This document shows positions 28,024-36,985 of a DNA stretch of 64,000 bases, one piece after another. Source of the stretch: Pedobacter jejuensis (GTDB lineage Bacteria; Bacteroidota; Bacteroidia; Sphingobacteriales; Sphingobacteriaceae); contig NZ_RBEE01000044.1 in NCBI RefSeq assembly GCF_003725795.1, positions 203,064-267,063 of the forward strand. Reading direction: 5' to 3'. A program made the position numbers and the translations under genes. The notes beneath the pieces are model-generated. The model was not told where the DNA came from. It did no database searches and worked only from the letters and a program-made list of their open reading frames with translations. Numbering within the stretch: the stretch's first letter is position 1; each line of letters starts with the position of its first letter.

Positions 28024-28364
28024 TTACTTTTTTTCTTTGTTATTGAAATATTTATCTTTTAGTTTTACTGCACGATCAATTTCATTTGCAGGAACCTTGT
28101 CAACCTTTTTAATGAAACCATGTGTTGCAATTACTAGAGTTTTTTATTATCTGACTTGTCCCAGAATGCAAGCAATCTAATTTGAAGTCCTGAAAATTTT
28201 GTGCGAAGTTCCCAAATGTCATTTTGCAGTTTCTTAAACAATTTCGGATCATTTGTTTGTTCAGCCAAGTCAATATTGTAAAATATCTTTTTTATGGTTT
28301 TATTATCAAGTTTGGCTATAAACTCGTTTGCTTCTTCCATAAACCTCGTTTCAAAATATTTCAT
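28024..28364 (-). pseudogene. HigB/RelE-type toxin, frameshifted
   Basis: The first frame encodes 76 aa with the RelE-type pattern NDIWELRTKFSGLQIRLLAFWDKSDNKKL and then stops. One base shift in the A6 run at 28140-28145 (minus strand) opens a continuation reading TLVIATHGFIKKVDKVP through DRAVKLKDKYF, ending at 28024, which is the normal C-terminal half of this toxin family including the GFIKK block. The intact protein would be about 113 aa and would cleave mRNA at ribosomes. The lesion may be an inactivating mutation, homopolymer sequencing error or slippage site. Confidence 0.85.
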
Positions 28365-28403
28365 TTTTTAGTGCCCAATATGAATACAATAAATATATAA
28401 AAA

Positions 28404-28421
28404 GTTTCTAAATTTAGAAAC
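28404..28421. promoter_or_regulatory. Candidate HigA operator
   Basis: GTTTCTAAATTTAGAAAC is a perfect 18-bp palindrome 40 bp upstream of the toxin start, in the expected position for antitoxin autorepression. Binding by the XRE antitoxin is inferred. Confidence 0.6.
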
Positions 28422-28558
28422 AAAATAGTTTTTTCTAAAATTTTTCGATTTCAAATTGGTTATTGTATGATTATTTATCCCAAACCTTTCCTTAAAAAAC
28501 CTGCCTCAAATCAATCTTATTTCCTTAAATTGGCAATACAATTCTAACTAATTATATC

Positions 28559-29035
28559 ATGCCGAAAGATCACCTATACAAAACCACCGTAACCTGGACG
28601 GGCAATAAAGGCTCGGGTACAATGGATTATCGCTCTTACGATCGCGATTATTTAATTTCTGTAACCGGTAAAGCCGATATTTCGGGTTCATCAGATTCTG
28701 CTTTTCTTGGCGATAAAACTAAATACAATCCTGAAGATTTGTTGCTATCATCCATTTCAAGTTGCCACATGCTTTGGTATTTGCATTTGTGCTCGAAAAA
28801 CGAAATTGTGGTAATCGATTATAAAGATGAGGCCGTTGGTACGATGGAAGAATCGGCAGATGGAAGTGGTAAATTTAGAGAAGTAACCTTGCATCCTCAG
28901 GTTTTAATAGCTGATAAGGCACATTTCGAACTGGCAGAAACCCTGCATAAAGAAGCTAATAAAATGTGTTTTATTGCGAATTCGCTTAATTTCCCAGTTA
29001 AACACGAAGCAAGTTGTAAAGCGGAAAATAGTTAG
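28559..29035 (+). CDS. OsmC family peroxiredoxin
   Basis: The 158-aa protein has the OsmC fold pattern: an N-terminal KTTVTWTGNKGSGTMDYRSYDRDY, the redox Cys in SSISSCHMLWYLHLC, and a second Cys in NKMCFIANSLNFPV. OsmC proteins reduce organic hydroperoxides in the cytoplasm. Length is slightly above average with an N-terminal extension. No other peroxide-stress gene is adjacent. The 3' end is followed by an inverted repeat region at 29034-29118. Confidence 0.9.
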   Translation: MPKDHLYKTTVTWTGNKGSGTMDYRSYDRDYLISVTGKADISGSSDSAFLGDKTKYNPEDLLLSSISSCHMLWYLHLCSKNEIVVIDYKDEAVGTMEESADGSGKFREVTLHPQVLIADKAHFELAETLHKEANKMCFIANSLNFPVKHEASCKAENS

Positions 29036-29118
29036 TAGTTGGCAGTTTTCAGTTGACAGTTTTCAATTAGCAGTTTTCAGTTGGCTGTTCTCACTACTGA
29101 AAACCGCCAACTGAAAAC
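29034..29118. repeat. CAGTTTTCAGTTG direct and inverted repeats
   Basis: Several CAGTTTTCAGTTG-like units (about 29035-29085) face a reverse-complement copy CAACTGAAAACTG near 29108-29120. The arms can pair and may terminate both convergent genes. The same kind of element occurs at 31.76-31.98 kb and in the metH leader. Confidence 0.6.
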
Positions 29119-29122
29119 TGAA

Positions 29123-31000
29123 TTACTTTACTTCGTAAACATTATCAGTTGGCGTAGGATCCATAAAAATGCCACCATCTAATGTAATCGATTTTATTTT
29201 TCGGTTGGTGTTTATGGTCATCGTCATTTCTTTCTGATTGACTTTCCAAACCGCTGGTGTTTTATGAATGGTTTCTGTTTTTCCATCGGTATCGGTTACC
29301 AAAATATCAAAAGGAATTGCAAAACCACCTTCATTTTTAATTACAAAAGTTGCTTTGCTGCTAGAGATTTGCGGTTTGGTTATAGCCAAATCAATGTAGT
29401 TATTGGTAAAGAACCAATTCTGGAAAAACCAATTCAAATTCTGACCAGAACCTGTATTCATCGAGTTAAAATAATCCCAAGGAATTGGATGTTTTCCATT
29501 CCAATTATCCATATAATGATGAAGTGCTTTTTTAAATAAGTCATCACCTAACATATCTTTCAAAGCGATATAAGAAAGTGAAGCCTTTCCGTAAGAATTG
29601 TTTCCATAACCCGAACCAGAAACTTGGTCAGACATCGAAATTATTGGTTGATCTTCTTCTGCAGATTTATCATTAATGTAGCGCTGAACCCTAAAAGTTT
29701 TATAAAATTTATCTGCTGCTTCTTTTCCATGTTCGGCAATGCCAATTAAATATTCTAAAGTTGTTGCCCAACCTTCGTCCATATACGCATAACGGGTTTC
29801 GTTAATGCCCATGTAAAACGGAAAATAAGTATGCGCAACTTCGTGGTCTTGTACCAGTTGCGCAAAAACCGGGTCGCCTGTATCAGAATCGTTCACCATC
29901 ATTGGGTATTCCATATCTGCAAAACCTTGAAAAGCAGTCATTTTTGAGAAAGGATAAGGAACGCCCGGCCAGTTATTCGAGAACCAGTTCAGCGCATATA
30001 AATTATTTTTTACAGAGTTTGGGAAATCTTTTGATTTTACATTGTATGCTGCTTGTGTACTAACCCTTCTGTTGGCTTTAGCATCTACAACAACGCTTGC
30101 TGCATCCCACAAATAGGTACTACTTAAACCGAAACAAACATCGGTGATGTGGTTGGCTGTAAATTTCCAGGTATTCCAATCTTTTTGCAAAGTAACTTTT
30201 CCATCTTTCAGTTCTTGCTCGGTGGCAATGTGTTGTATTTCATACGTTAGGTATGATTTTTTTAAACGAGATGCAATTTCTGGCTGCAAAACTTCATCAG
30301 GATTTAATAAATCGCCCGTGGCATAAACCACATAGTTTTTTGGTGCTTTAATGGAGAAGGTATAATCGTTAAAGTCGTTGTAAAACTCGGCTCTATCCGA
30401 ATGCGGAATTCTATCCCAACCGTTATAATCATCGTAAACAGAAATTCGTGGATAGCTGTATGCAACGTAAAAAGTTGTGGGGTCTATTTGTCCTTCTCTG
30501 CCACTTTCTTTCGATAGAGGATAATCCCAATCTATTTTTACAGTGGTTTTAGATTTGGGCAATAGCGGTTTCTTCAATCTTACATTGCCAACGGTTCCCC
30601 AATCGTTTTCGTTTACGGCAATGGCTTCTCCATCAACAGAAAATGCAGATATATTTAAACCTGTGGTTAAAAAATCCTGACTCACGCTTCCACTTCTTGG
30701 GGCTGTAGGTTTATGCAAATTATTTACAAAACGAATTACAAGCGTTCTTAAAGTATCAGTGCTGTTGTTGCTATATACAATTTCTTCGGTTCCGCTTACA
30801 ACTTTTGTATCGGCATCAACTTTAATATTCATATTGTATTTGCCGTGATTTTGCCAATAATTTACACCTGGTTTACCATTAATAGAACGGGTACCTTTAG
30901 CATAAGCAGCTTTGATGTTTCGTGGCATATAAAGTTCTTGTGCTGAGACAAGATAACTTCCTAAACACACTATAAGGGCTATTGAAAATAATTTTTTCAT
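29123..31000 (-). CDS. M1 family zinc metallopeptidase (aminopeptidase), exported
   Basis: The 625-aa protein has a signal peptide (MKKLFSIALIVCLGSYLVSA), an N-terminal beta domain, and the M1 catalytic site DHEVAHTYFPFYMGINETRYAYMDEG (HEVAH plus downstream Glu, near residues 390-415). The preceding QGFADMEYPMMV takes the place of the GAMEN exopeptidase motif. It trims N-terminal residues from peptides in the periplasm or outside. The gene is flanked by repeat-rich intergenic DNA. Confidence 0.92.
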   Translation of the reverse strand: MKKLFSIALIVCLGSYLVSAQELYMPRNIKAAYAKGTRSINGKPGVNYWQNHGKYNMNIKVDADTKVVSGTEEIVYSNNSTDTLRTLVIRFVNNLHKPTAPRSGSVSQDFLTTGLNISAFSVDGEAIAVNENDWGTVGNVRLKKPLLPKSKTTVKIDWDYPLSKESGREGQIDPTTFYVAYSYPRISVYDDYNGWDRIPHSDRAEFYNDFNDYTFSIKAPKNYVVYATGDLLNPDEVLQPEIASRLKKSYLTYEIQHIATEQELKDGKVTLQKDWNTWKFTANHITDVCFGLSSTYLWDAASVVVDAKANRRVSTQAAYNVKSKDFPNSVKNNLYALNWFSNNWPGVPYPFSKMTAFQGFADMEYPMMVNDSDTGDPVFAQLVQDHEVAHTYFPFYMGINETRYAYMDEGWATTLEYLIGIAEHGKEAADKFYKTFRVQRYINDKSAEEDQPIISMSDQVSGSGYGNNSYGKASLSYIALKDMLGDDLFKKALHHYMDNWNGKHPIPWDYFNSMNTGSGQNLNWFFQNWFFTNNYIDLAITKPQISSSKATFVIKNEGGFAIPFDILVTDTDGKTETIHKTPAVWKVNQKEMTMTINTNRKIKSITLDGGIFMDPTPTDNVYEVK

Positions 31001-31207
31001 TTTGATGAATAATTTTGGCTAAGCTAAAAATAATGGATGAATTTAGAATGAAGGCGATTGGATATTTTCAAAAATCAACACCCTTAATTTTATTACCAAA
31101 TCTTAATCTTAAAATCCTTCAATCCAGAAAATCTTGGCTAATCCTAAAAATCATGTGTATTTATTTGCTTTTGTAATTTCCACATTTTATCTTCGTTATA
31201 ATTGAAG

Positions 31208-31251
31208 CAAGACTATGTAGCAAACCAACTATATAGTCTTGTTTGTTTTTT
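31208..31251 (+). terminator. Leader terminator/attenuator upstream of greA
   Basis: CAAGACTAT (31208-31216) and ATAGTCTTG (31233-31241) form a 9-bp stem, followed by TTTGTTTTTT, a classical intrinsic terminator 27 bp before the greA ATG. The gene upstream runs the other way, so the hairpin must act in the greA leader or end a short RNA. Confidence 0.75.
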
Positions 31252-31278
31252 ACAGCGTTTGATTAAATTAATAGAGCA

Positions 31279-31752
31279 ATGACAGAGGTAACGTACTACA
31301 CCCAAGAGGGCTTAGATAAATTAAAAGAGGAAGTTCATTATTTAACAACCACAGGTCGCCAGCTTATATCTAAAGCTATTGCCGAAGCGAGAGATAAAGG
31401 TGATTTATCTGAAAATGCAGAATATGATGCGGCGAAAGAAGCTCAGGGTTTGCATGAGGCAAAAATATCTAAACTAAAAAATACTTTAGCAAATGCACGC
31501 TTAATTGATGAATCGAAAATGGATTTATCTAAAGTGCTTGCATTATCTATAGTTAAAATTAAAAATGTTAAAAACGGGGCAACCATGACTTATCAATTGG
31601 TTGCAGAAACTGAAGCAGATTTAAAAACCGGAAAAATATCGGTAAAATCCCCAATAGCACAAGGTTTATTAGGTAAATCAGTTGGCGAATTTGCCGAAAT
31701 TGAAGTACCTGCCGGAAAAATGCAGTTTGAAGTATTAGAAATCTCTAGATAA
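31279..31752 (+). CDS. greA: Transcription elongation factor GreA
   Basis: The 157-aa protein shows the GreA coiled-coil with acidic tip (ISKAIAEARDKGDLSENAEYDAAKEAQGLHEAKISKL) and the C-terminal FKBP-like domain (SPIAQGLLGKSVGEFAEIEVPAGKMQFEVLEI). It inserts into the RNA polymerase secondary channel and stimulates cleavage of backtracked transcripts. The DxxENAEYDAA sequence carries the essential acidic residues. A terminator-like hairpin in its leader suggests attenuation. HIT gene downstream, 233 bp away. Confidence 0.95.
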   Translation: MTEVTYYTQEGLDKLKEEVHYLTTTGRQLISKAIAEARDKGDLSENAEYDAAKEAQGLHEAKISKLKNTLANARLIDESKMDLSKVLALSIVKIKNVKNGATMTYQLVAETEADLKTGKISVKSPIAQGLLGKSVGEFAEIEVPAGKMQFEVLEISR

Positions 31753-31759
31753 GGTAGAG

Positions 31760-31975
31760 GGTTGTGAGTTATAGGTTTTAAGTTTTAGGTTTGGATGCAT
31801 ATAAAACGGCAAAGTTTATAAGCATTAAATTTACAACCATCTATAGTATTTGAAGACATTCATTTGTTTTATTAATAATTGGTAGATACCACATAAATTG
31901 AGAACCCAATCCTGTAACTCAAAACCCGTAACTGACAACCGACAACCGGCAACTCAAAACCTAAACCCTTTAACC
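31760..31975. repeat. Low-complexity repeats between greA and the HIT gene
   Basis: A GTTTTAAGTTTTAGGTTT stretch near 31778-31794 faces AACTCAAAACCTAAACC near 31951-31967, with CCGACAACCGGCAACT units between. Arms are partly self-complementary. No gene found. Confidence 0.5.
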
Positions 31976-31985
31976 TTCCACCTTT

Positions 31986-32384
31986 ATGACTATCTTTTCG
32001 AAAATTGTTGCAGGAGAAATTAGCGCACATGTTGTTGCTGAAACCGTAGAATATTTAGCTTTTTTAGATGTTCAACCGTTAACCGCAGGCCACGTTTTGG
32101 TTATTCCGAAATTAGAAAGAGATTATCTTTTTGATATGGAAGAAGACCTTTATGTAGGACTTTGGATGTTTGCAAAAATTGTTGCTAAAGGTGTAAAAAC
32201 CGCTTTTCCATGTAAAAAAGTTGGTGTTTCTGTAATTGGATTGGAAGTTCCTCATGCTCACATTCATTTAATACCAATGAACAATGTGAGTGACATGAAT
32301 TTTAGTAAAGAAAAGTTAAATCCTACTCAAGAAGAACTTGCAGAAGCTGCAGAAAAAATTCGCCAGGCTTTATTAGAGGAATAA
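31986..32384 (+). CDS. HIT family hydrolase
   Basis: The 132-aa protein opens MTIFSKIVAGEISAHVVAE, has the helix PLTAGHVLVIPK and the histidine triad HAHIHLIP near residue 96. HIT enzymes hydrolyse nucleoside phosphoramidates or AMP-protein adducts in the cytoplasm. It is a normal length for the family. It is co-directional with greA across a repeat-rich gap; convergent with the pirin gene 14 bp downstream. Confidence 0.93.
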   Translation: MTIFSKIVAGEISAHVVAETVEYLAFLDVQPLTAGHVLVIPKLERDYLFDMEEDLYVGLWMFAKIVAKGVKTAFPCKKVGVSVIGLEVPHAHIHLIPMNNVSDMNFSKEKLNPTQEELAEAAEKIRQALLEE

Positions 32385-32398
32385 CCAATTACATTTTG

Positions 32399-33289
32399 CT
32401 ATTTTTTTGTAAAGTGGCTTTGTTCGGGTAAGGGCACAAAATCTGTTTCGCCTGGAACCGGCTTAAAACTTTGATTTAACCATTTGGTTTTAGCGTCCTC
32501 GATAAGCGTTTTATCTGTTGCTACGAAATTCCAGTAAATGAAGCGTTCTTCTGGAAATGGTTCGCCGCCAAAAATATAAACTGTTGTGTTTTCATGCATT
32601 TCAAATTCACAAAGTTTGGCATTGTTGGCAATTAATATATGTTTCGGCTCAAAAATATTGCCTTCGCTTTCAACAGCGCCATCTAAAATATAAAGTGCGC
32701 TTTCTCCAAACAAATCATCGCCAATATTTAATTTTTGCCTCGATGAACTTTTTATCTCGATAAAATAAAGTGGACTGTAAACCGGTACCGGAGATTTTTT
32801 CCCAAATGCTTCACCTGCTATTAATTTAAACTTCAATCCATTTTCTTCCCAATGAGGAATTTCTTGTTCTTCGACATGGAAGAACTCAGGTTCCATTTGC
32901 TCTAAATGCTTGGGTAAAGCAACCCAAATTTGCAAACCATGAAGCATCTTATCTGTGGTTCTTAAATAATCTGGAGTACGTTCGGAATGTACAATTCCAC
33001 TACCTGATGTCATCCAATTGACTTGCCCGGGTTTGATAACCACATTATTGCCTAAGCTATCTTTATGTGTTATTTCTCCTTCAAATAAGAATGTTAAAGT
33101 TGATAAACCAATGTGTGGGTGCGGTGGAACATCCAGGTTTTCGTGGTCGCTCATTGCCGCCGGACCCATATGGTCGATAAAAGAAAATGGCCCAACCATT
33201 CGCTTTTCTCTAAACGGCAATAATCTACCAACCATAAAGTTGCCAATATTGGCTGGACGTTCATCTATAATAAGCGAAATATTCGACAT
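32399..33289 (-). CDS. Pirin family protein
   Basis: The 296-aa protein has the pirin N-terminal cupin (FSFIDHMGPAAMSDHENLDVPPHPHIGLSTLTFLFEGEITHKDSLG) with the iron-binding PPHPHIG histidines, and the WMTSGSGIVHSE motif. A C-terminal cupin follows. Some pirins act as quercetin dioxygenases, others as regulators; the role here is unknown. Monocistronic, ending just before the HIT gene. Confidence 0.92.
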   Translation of the reverse strand: MSNISLIIDERPANIGNFMVGRLLPFREKRMVGPFSFIDHMGPAAMSDHENLDVPPHPHIGLSTLTFLFEGEITHKDSLGNNVVIKPGQVNWMTSGSGIVHSERTPDYLRTTDKMLHGLQIWVALPKHLEQMEPEFFHVEEQEIPHWEENGLKFKLIAGEAFGKKSPVPVYSPLYFIEIKSSSRQKLNIGDDLFGESALYILDGAVESEGNIFEPKHILIANNAKLCEFEMHENTTVYIFGGEPFPEERFIYWNFVATDKTLIEDAKTKWLNQSFKPVPGETDFVPLPEQSHFTKK

Positions 33290-33344
33290 GGGATTTACTT
33301 TTTAACAAAGTGAATTTAAGGAAAAACTTATCAAGTTGATAATC

Positions 33345-33376
33345 AAAAAAAAGGCACCTCTTTCGAAATGCCTTTT
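33345..33376 (-). terminator. Terminator of the old yellow enzyme gene
   Basis: AAAAGGCA and TGCCTTTT form an 8-bp stem; on the minus strand eight T follow, a strong intrinsic terminator 16 bp after the stop codon at 33392. Confidence 0.85.
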
Positions 33377-33391
33377 ACAATTATGTGATTC

Positions 33392-34492
33392 TTAAACCAA
33401 TTCTGCTAAAGCCTCTTTGCTAAAGCCTTTTAATTGGTCAAGGTGGTTATTTTTAATTTTTTCTACCCATTGTGGATCAGATAAAAGTACACGACCAACA
33501 GCAATTAAATCAAAATCGCCTCTGTCCATTCTGCGTACCAACTCATCTAAAGAACTTGGTTGAGAACTTTGTCCGGCAAAAGCGCCAAAGAAATCGCCAT
33601 CTAAACCTACTGAACCAACAGAAATAGTTGCTTTACCCGTGATTTTTTTAGCCCAGCCTGCAAAATTCAAATCAGAGCCTTCAAATTCTGGCTCCCAGAA
33701 ACGACGTTGAGAACAGTGGAAAATATCGATACCAGCATCAGCCATTGGCGCTAACCATTGTTCCATTTCTTTCTCATTCTTAGCCAATTTATAATCATAG
33801 GCAGCAGGTTTAAATTGAGATAAACGAATGATTAAAGCAAAATCTTCGCCTACTCTTTTACGCACTTCTTTAATTACTTCAACCGCAAACCTGGTGCGTT
33901 CTGCTAAAGTTTTACCACCGTAAATATCGGTGCGATTGTTTGTAGCATCCCAGAAAAACTGATCAATTAAATATTGATGCGCACCATGAATTTCTACTGT
34001 ATCAAAACCTAAAGCTTTTGCATCGGCAGCTGCTTGTCCAAATGCCGCAATTGTATCAGCAATCGCTGCATCAGTCATGGCAACACCATTCTCAAAACCC
34101 GGACTGTTAAAGCTAGATGGATCTTCAAAAGGTGCGCTTGGCAACCACCCTGAAGCATGATTTGCAGATATACCTTGATGCCAGATTTGTGGACCCATTT
34201 GGCCACCCTTTGCATGCACATCATTAATAACTTTTTGCCATCCGGCCAATGCTTTTTCGCCATAAAAATGCGGAATGTTTGGATCGGCAGATGATGACGG
34301 TCTGTTAATTACGGTTCCTTCTGATAAAATTAAGCCAACTTCGGCATCAGCTCTTTTTGCATAATATTCGGCAACATCGGCAGTTGGAACACCATCAGGT
34401 GAAAACGAACGCGTCATTGGAGCCATTACAATTCTATTTTTTGTGTTTAATGTTTTCAGATTAAATGGTCTGAATGAACTATCTGTGTTCAT
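33392..34492 (-). CDS. Alkene reductase of the old yellow enzyme family
   Basis: The 366-aa protein has the OYE pattern: NRIVMAPMTRS at residues 19-29, GPQIWHQGISA, the active-site GFDTVEIHGAHQYLIDQFFWDATNNRTDIYGG, and the FMN-phosphate binding ISVGSVGL and FDLIAVGRVLLSDP. It uses NAD(P)H to reduce activated C=C bonds in the cytoplasm. It is cotranscribed with an ArsR-type regulator 12 bp upstream; the operator palindrome ahead of that gene suggests control by a thiol-reactive or electrophile signal. Confidence 0.92.
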   Translation of the reverse strand: MNTDSSFRPFNLKTLNTKNRIVMAPMTRSFSPDGVPTADVAEYYAKRADAEVGLILSEGTVINRPSSSADPNIPHFYGEKALAGWQKVINDVHAKGGQMGPQIWHQGISANHASGWLPSAPFEDPSSFNSPGFENGVAMTDAAIADTIAAFGQAAADAKALGFDTVEIHGAHQYLIDQFFWDATNNRTDIYGGKTLAERTRFAVEVIKEVRKRVGEDFALIIRLSQFKPAAYDYKLAKNEKEMEQWLAPMADAGIDIFHCSQRRFWEPEFEGSDLNFAGWAKKITGKATISVGSVGLDGDFFGAFAGQSSQPSSLDELVRRMDRGDFDLIAVGRVLLSDPQWVEKIKNNHLDQLKGFSKEALAELV

Positions 34493-34503
34493 ATTTTTGA
34501 AAT

Positions 34504-34806
34504 TTATAATTCGGAATTGATGATTTTACTTAATTGTTCTATGCCTTCTTTATTGCGTTTGTAGTAAGTCCATTGCCCAACTCGGGTTGCAGAAACTAAA
34601 TCGGCACGTTGTAAAATGGATAGATATTCTGAAATTGTACTTTGAGATAATCCCGCTTTATTTTGGATTTGACCAACACAAACACCGATGTTTTCAAAAT
34701 CTGCATTTGGCTGCTCCGGAAAATTTTCTGCAGGCGCTTTAAGCCAGCTTAAAATTTGCAAACGGGTTTTATTTGAAAGGGCTTTAAAGATTTCTACCTG
34801 ATCCAT
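34504..34806 (-). CDS. ArsR/SmtB family transcriptional regulator
   Basis: Started at the ATG 34804-34806 (MDQVEIFKALSNKTR), the standard family opening; a longer reading from 34842 runs through the operator. The 100-aa winged-helix protein has IFKALSNKTRLQILSWL, CVGQIQNKAGLSQSTISEYLSILQRADLV and the RVGQWTYYKRN wing. One Cys (Cys44 region, VCVGQ) could sense metals or electrophiles, but the CxC motif of metal-ArsR proteins is absent. It precedes the old yellow enzyme gene in one operon. Confidence 0.88.
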   Translation of the reverse strand: MDQVEIFKALSNKTRLQILSWLKAPAENFPEQPNADFENIGVCVGQIQNKAGLSQSTISEYLSILQRADLVSATRVGQWTYYKRNKEGIEQLSKIINSEL

Positions 34807-34815
34807 AACACAAAT

Positions 34816-34839
34816 GTATATCGACTTTTCCCGATATAC
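34816..34839. promoter_or_regulatory. Candidate ArsR operator
   Basis: GTATATCG (34816-34823) and CGATATAC (34832-34839) form a perfect 8-bp inverted repeat with an 8-nt spacer, 10 bp upstream of the regulator start. Length and position match autoregulatory ArsR operators. Confidence 0.55.
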
Positions 34840-34927
34840 CAATATTATTTAGCAAGTTGACAATAATGTGTAAATGAAGGCTAGATTTAGTTAGAAGCGG
34901 ATGAGGATAGCATATCGAAATTTATGC

Positions 34928-34967
34928 AAAAAAAGAACGGGGATAAATCATACCGACCTATCCCCGT
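34928..34967 (-). terminator. Terminator of the Lys/Ala-rich protein gene
   Basis: ACGGGGATA and TATCCCCGT pair over 9 bp around a 13-nt loop; the minus strand then reads TCTTTTTTTTGC. It lies about 70 bp after the stop at 35038. Confidence 0.8.
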
Positions 34968-35037
34968 CATCTAAATTAACGCTCTCGAATATATAAACAC
35001 CAAAAATTGTTATTTATTATCTCGAGCGGAATTTTTT

Positions 35038-35562
35038 TTATTTTTTTACAGCTGGCTTTTTAGCAACTGCTTTTGGCTTCTTCTCTACCAATGGTAAATC
35101 TTCTGTTGCTTCAGTTTTTTTCTTTGCTGATGCTTTAACTTTTTTGGGTTCTGCTACAGCTGCTTCTTCAACCTCAACTTTTTTCTTTGCCGATGCTTTA
35201 GCTTTTTTTGGCTCAACTACAACTTCTTCTTCAACATCAACCTTTTTCTTCGCTGGTGCTTTAGCCTTTTTTGTTTCAACTACTGGGGCTTCAATAGCAA
35301 CCTCTTCTTTAGCTTTAGGGGCATCAACCTGATTTAAGTAATTTGCTAAAACTTGTTTCAAATAAATCTCTGGTTTTGGCATGTTAATTACCGTTCCTGG
35401 TTCTTTATCCTGAGATTGTTTAATATATGCTGATTTAATTTTGCCCCAATCTTTTGAGTATAATTTGATAAACATTTCTACGAATTGTTCATCTGTATAT
35501 TTTTTAGACAGCCTGCCCAGCACTGCCTGAATTTTTTCTTCCTTTTTATGTAATACCGCCAT
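35038..35562 (-). CDS. Lys/Ala-rich protein with histone H1-like repeated tail
   Basis: Started at the ATG 35560-35562 (MAVLHKKEEKIQAVLG). The 174-aa product has a folded N-terminal part (about residues 1-80, helical, ending YLKQVLANYLNQV) and a C-terminal tail of three ~20-residue repeats built on PKKAKASAKKKVEVEEA, ending AVAKKPAVKK. Alternating basic and acidic blocks resemble the tails of bacterial histone H1-like or ribosome-binding proteins, so nucleic-acid binding is likely but unproven. A strong terminator follows. It is a single-gene unit. Confidence 0.65.
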   Translation of the reverse strand: MAVLHKKEEKIQAVLGRLSKKYTDEQFVEMFIKLYSKDWGKIKSAYIKQSQDKEPGTVINMPKPEIYLKQVLANYLNQVDAPKAKEEVAIEAPVVETKKAKAPAKKKVDVEEEVVVEPKKAKASAKKKVEVEEAAVAEPKKVKASAKKKTEATEDLPLVEKKPKAVAKKPAVKK

Positions 35563-35709
35563 CGTTTTAATTTTGCACAAAGATAACCGATAATCATGTA
35601 AATAGCGCATGTAAACTTTTTACCAGTTTGCCCGCATCGTTTTTCGTAGTATCATCCCCTTTTTTCACAAACAACAATTTTTCAAAAAAAATAAATAAGC
35701 ATAACCGAT

Positions 35710-36968
35710 TTAAATTTTTTCTAACATAAGTCCTTCCATTGGCGTTGCAGATTCATTGCTTTTAATTTCGCTTTGGTGCAGCTTTCTGTAAGAGAAACAG
35801 CCGATTAATACCGCAATCGCACCCTGGAATAAAACTGTATTTTCTGTACCAACAAGTTGAGAAATGCTACCAATTAATAATCCGCCCAAAGGCTGCATAC
35901 CAAAGAAAGCCATGGCATAAAAGCTGATAACTCTTCCCCTCATATTTGGATCAACTGTGGTTTGAATTAGGGTGTTGCTAATTGTAATTTGCGACATCAT
36001 TCCAAAGCCCGAAATTGTTGCAAAAACCAATGCGATAGGATAATAGGTGGTATGGGAAAATAAAGCCAATCCGGCACCAAAAACTAAAGTATTTATTGCT
36101 AAAATTTTCCGGAGGTTTTTACCAGGTTTTAAGGATGCCAAAAACATAGCTCCCGAAAAAGCACCTAAACCTATTACACTATCAATAACGCCAAAAGTTG
36201 ATGCCGTTCCTTTAAAAATGTCTTTAGCATAAACCGGAATTAATGTACTAAAAGGCAAGACAAATAAACTTATCAGCGCCAGCATAATTAAAACAGATGC
36301 AATGGATGGTGTAGCTTTTATGTAGGCAAAACCTTCTTTCAACTCACCAACTATGTTTTTTGTATGCGGTTTAGAAACGTATTTAGGCAACTTCATCATT
36401 AGTAACGAGCCAATAACGGCTATAAAACTTACTGCGTTTAAGCCAAAACAAATATCATCTCCTAATTTTTCTAAAGCTAAACCTGCCAAACCTGGTCCAA
36501 TTAATCTCGAAAGATTTACCATCGAAGAATTTAATGCCAAAGCGTTTGGTAAATCTGCTTTATCATCAACCATTTCATAAACCAATGATTGTCTGGCTGG
36601 TACATCAAAAGCATTGATTAAGCCTAATAAAGCACTTAGTGCTATAATTTGCCACATATCATAATGCTTTGTAAAAATCAAAATCGTCATTAATATGGCT
36701 TGAACCATCGAGGCGATTTGCGTAAATAATAATAGCTTGTACCTATCATATCTATCGGATGCAACCCCGCCAATAAATGAAAAAATGAAGGAAGGAAAAA
36801 GGCTTGCAAAAAGCGTTAATCCGAGCATAAAGTTAGAGTGTGTTTGCTCGTAAACTACCCAGGTACGGCTGTTTTTTGCATCCAGGTTCCAATTAGGGAA
36901 ATGGATTGGCCGCCAAAGTAGAGGCGGTAATTACGGCTTTTAAATGCATTAAATGTACTGATGTTCAT
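35710..36968 (-). pseudogene. MFS transporter, frameshifted near the N-terminus
   Basis: A long frame (35710-36828) encodes eleven or so membrane segments of an MFS_3-type exporter (DRYDRYKLLLF, DVPARQSLVYEMV, RLIGPGLAGLAL). Its true start lies at the ATG 36966-36968 in another frame: MNISTFNAFKSRNYRLYFGG through SLIGTWMQKTAV, then a stop at 36855-36857. One missing base near 36858-36866 would join AV to WVVYEQTHSNFMLGL, as in intact relatives. A MarR regulator gene lies directly upstream, the usual drug-efflux pair. Lesion or sequencing error undecided. Confidence 0.85.
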
Positions 36969-36985
36969 AATTCAAGGCCGTCTGA

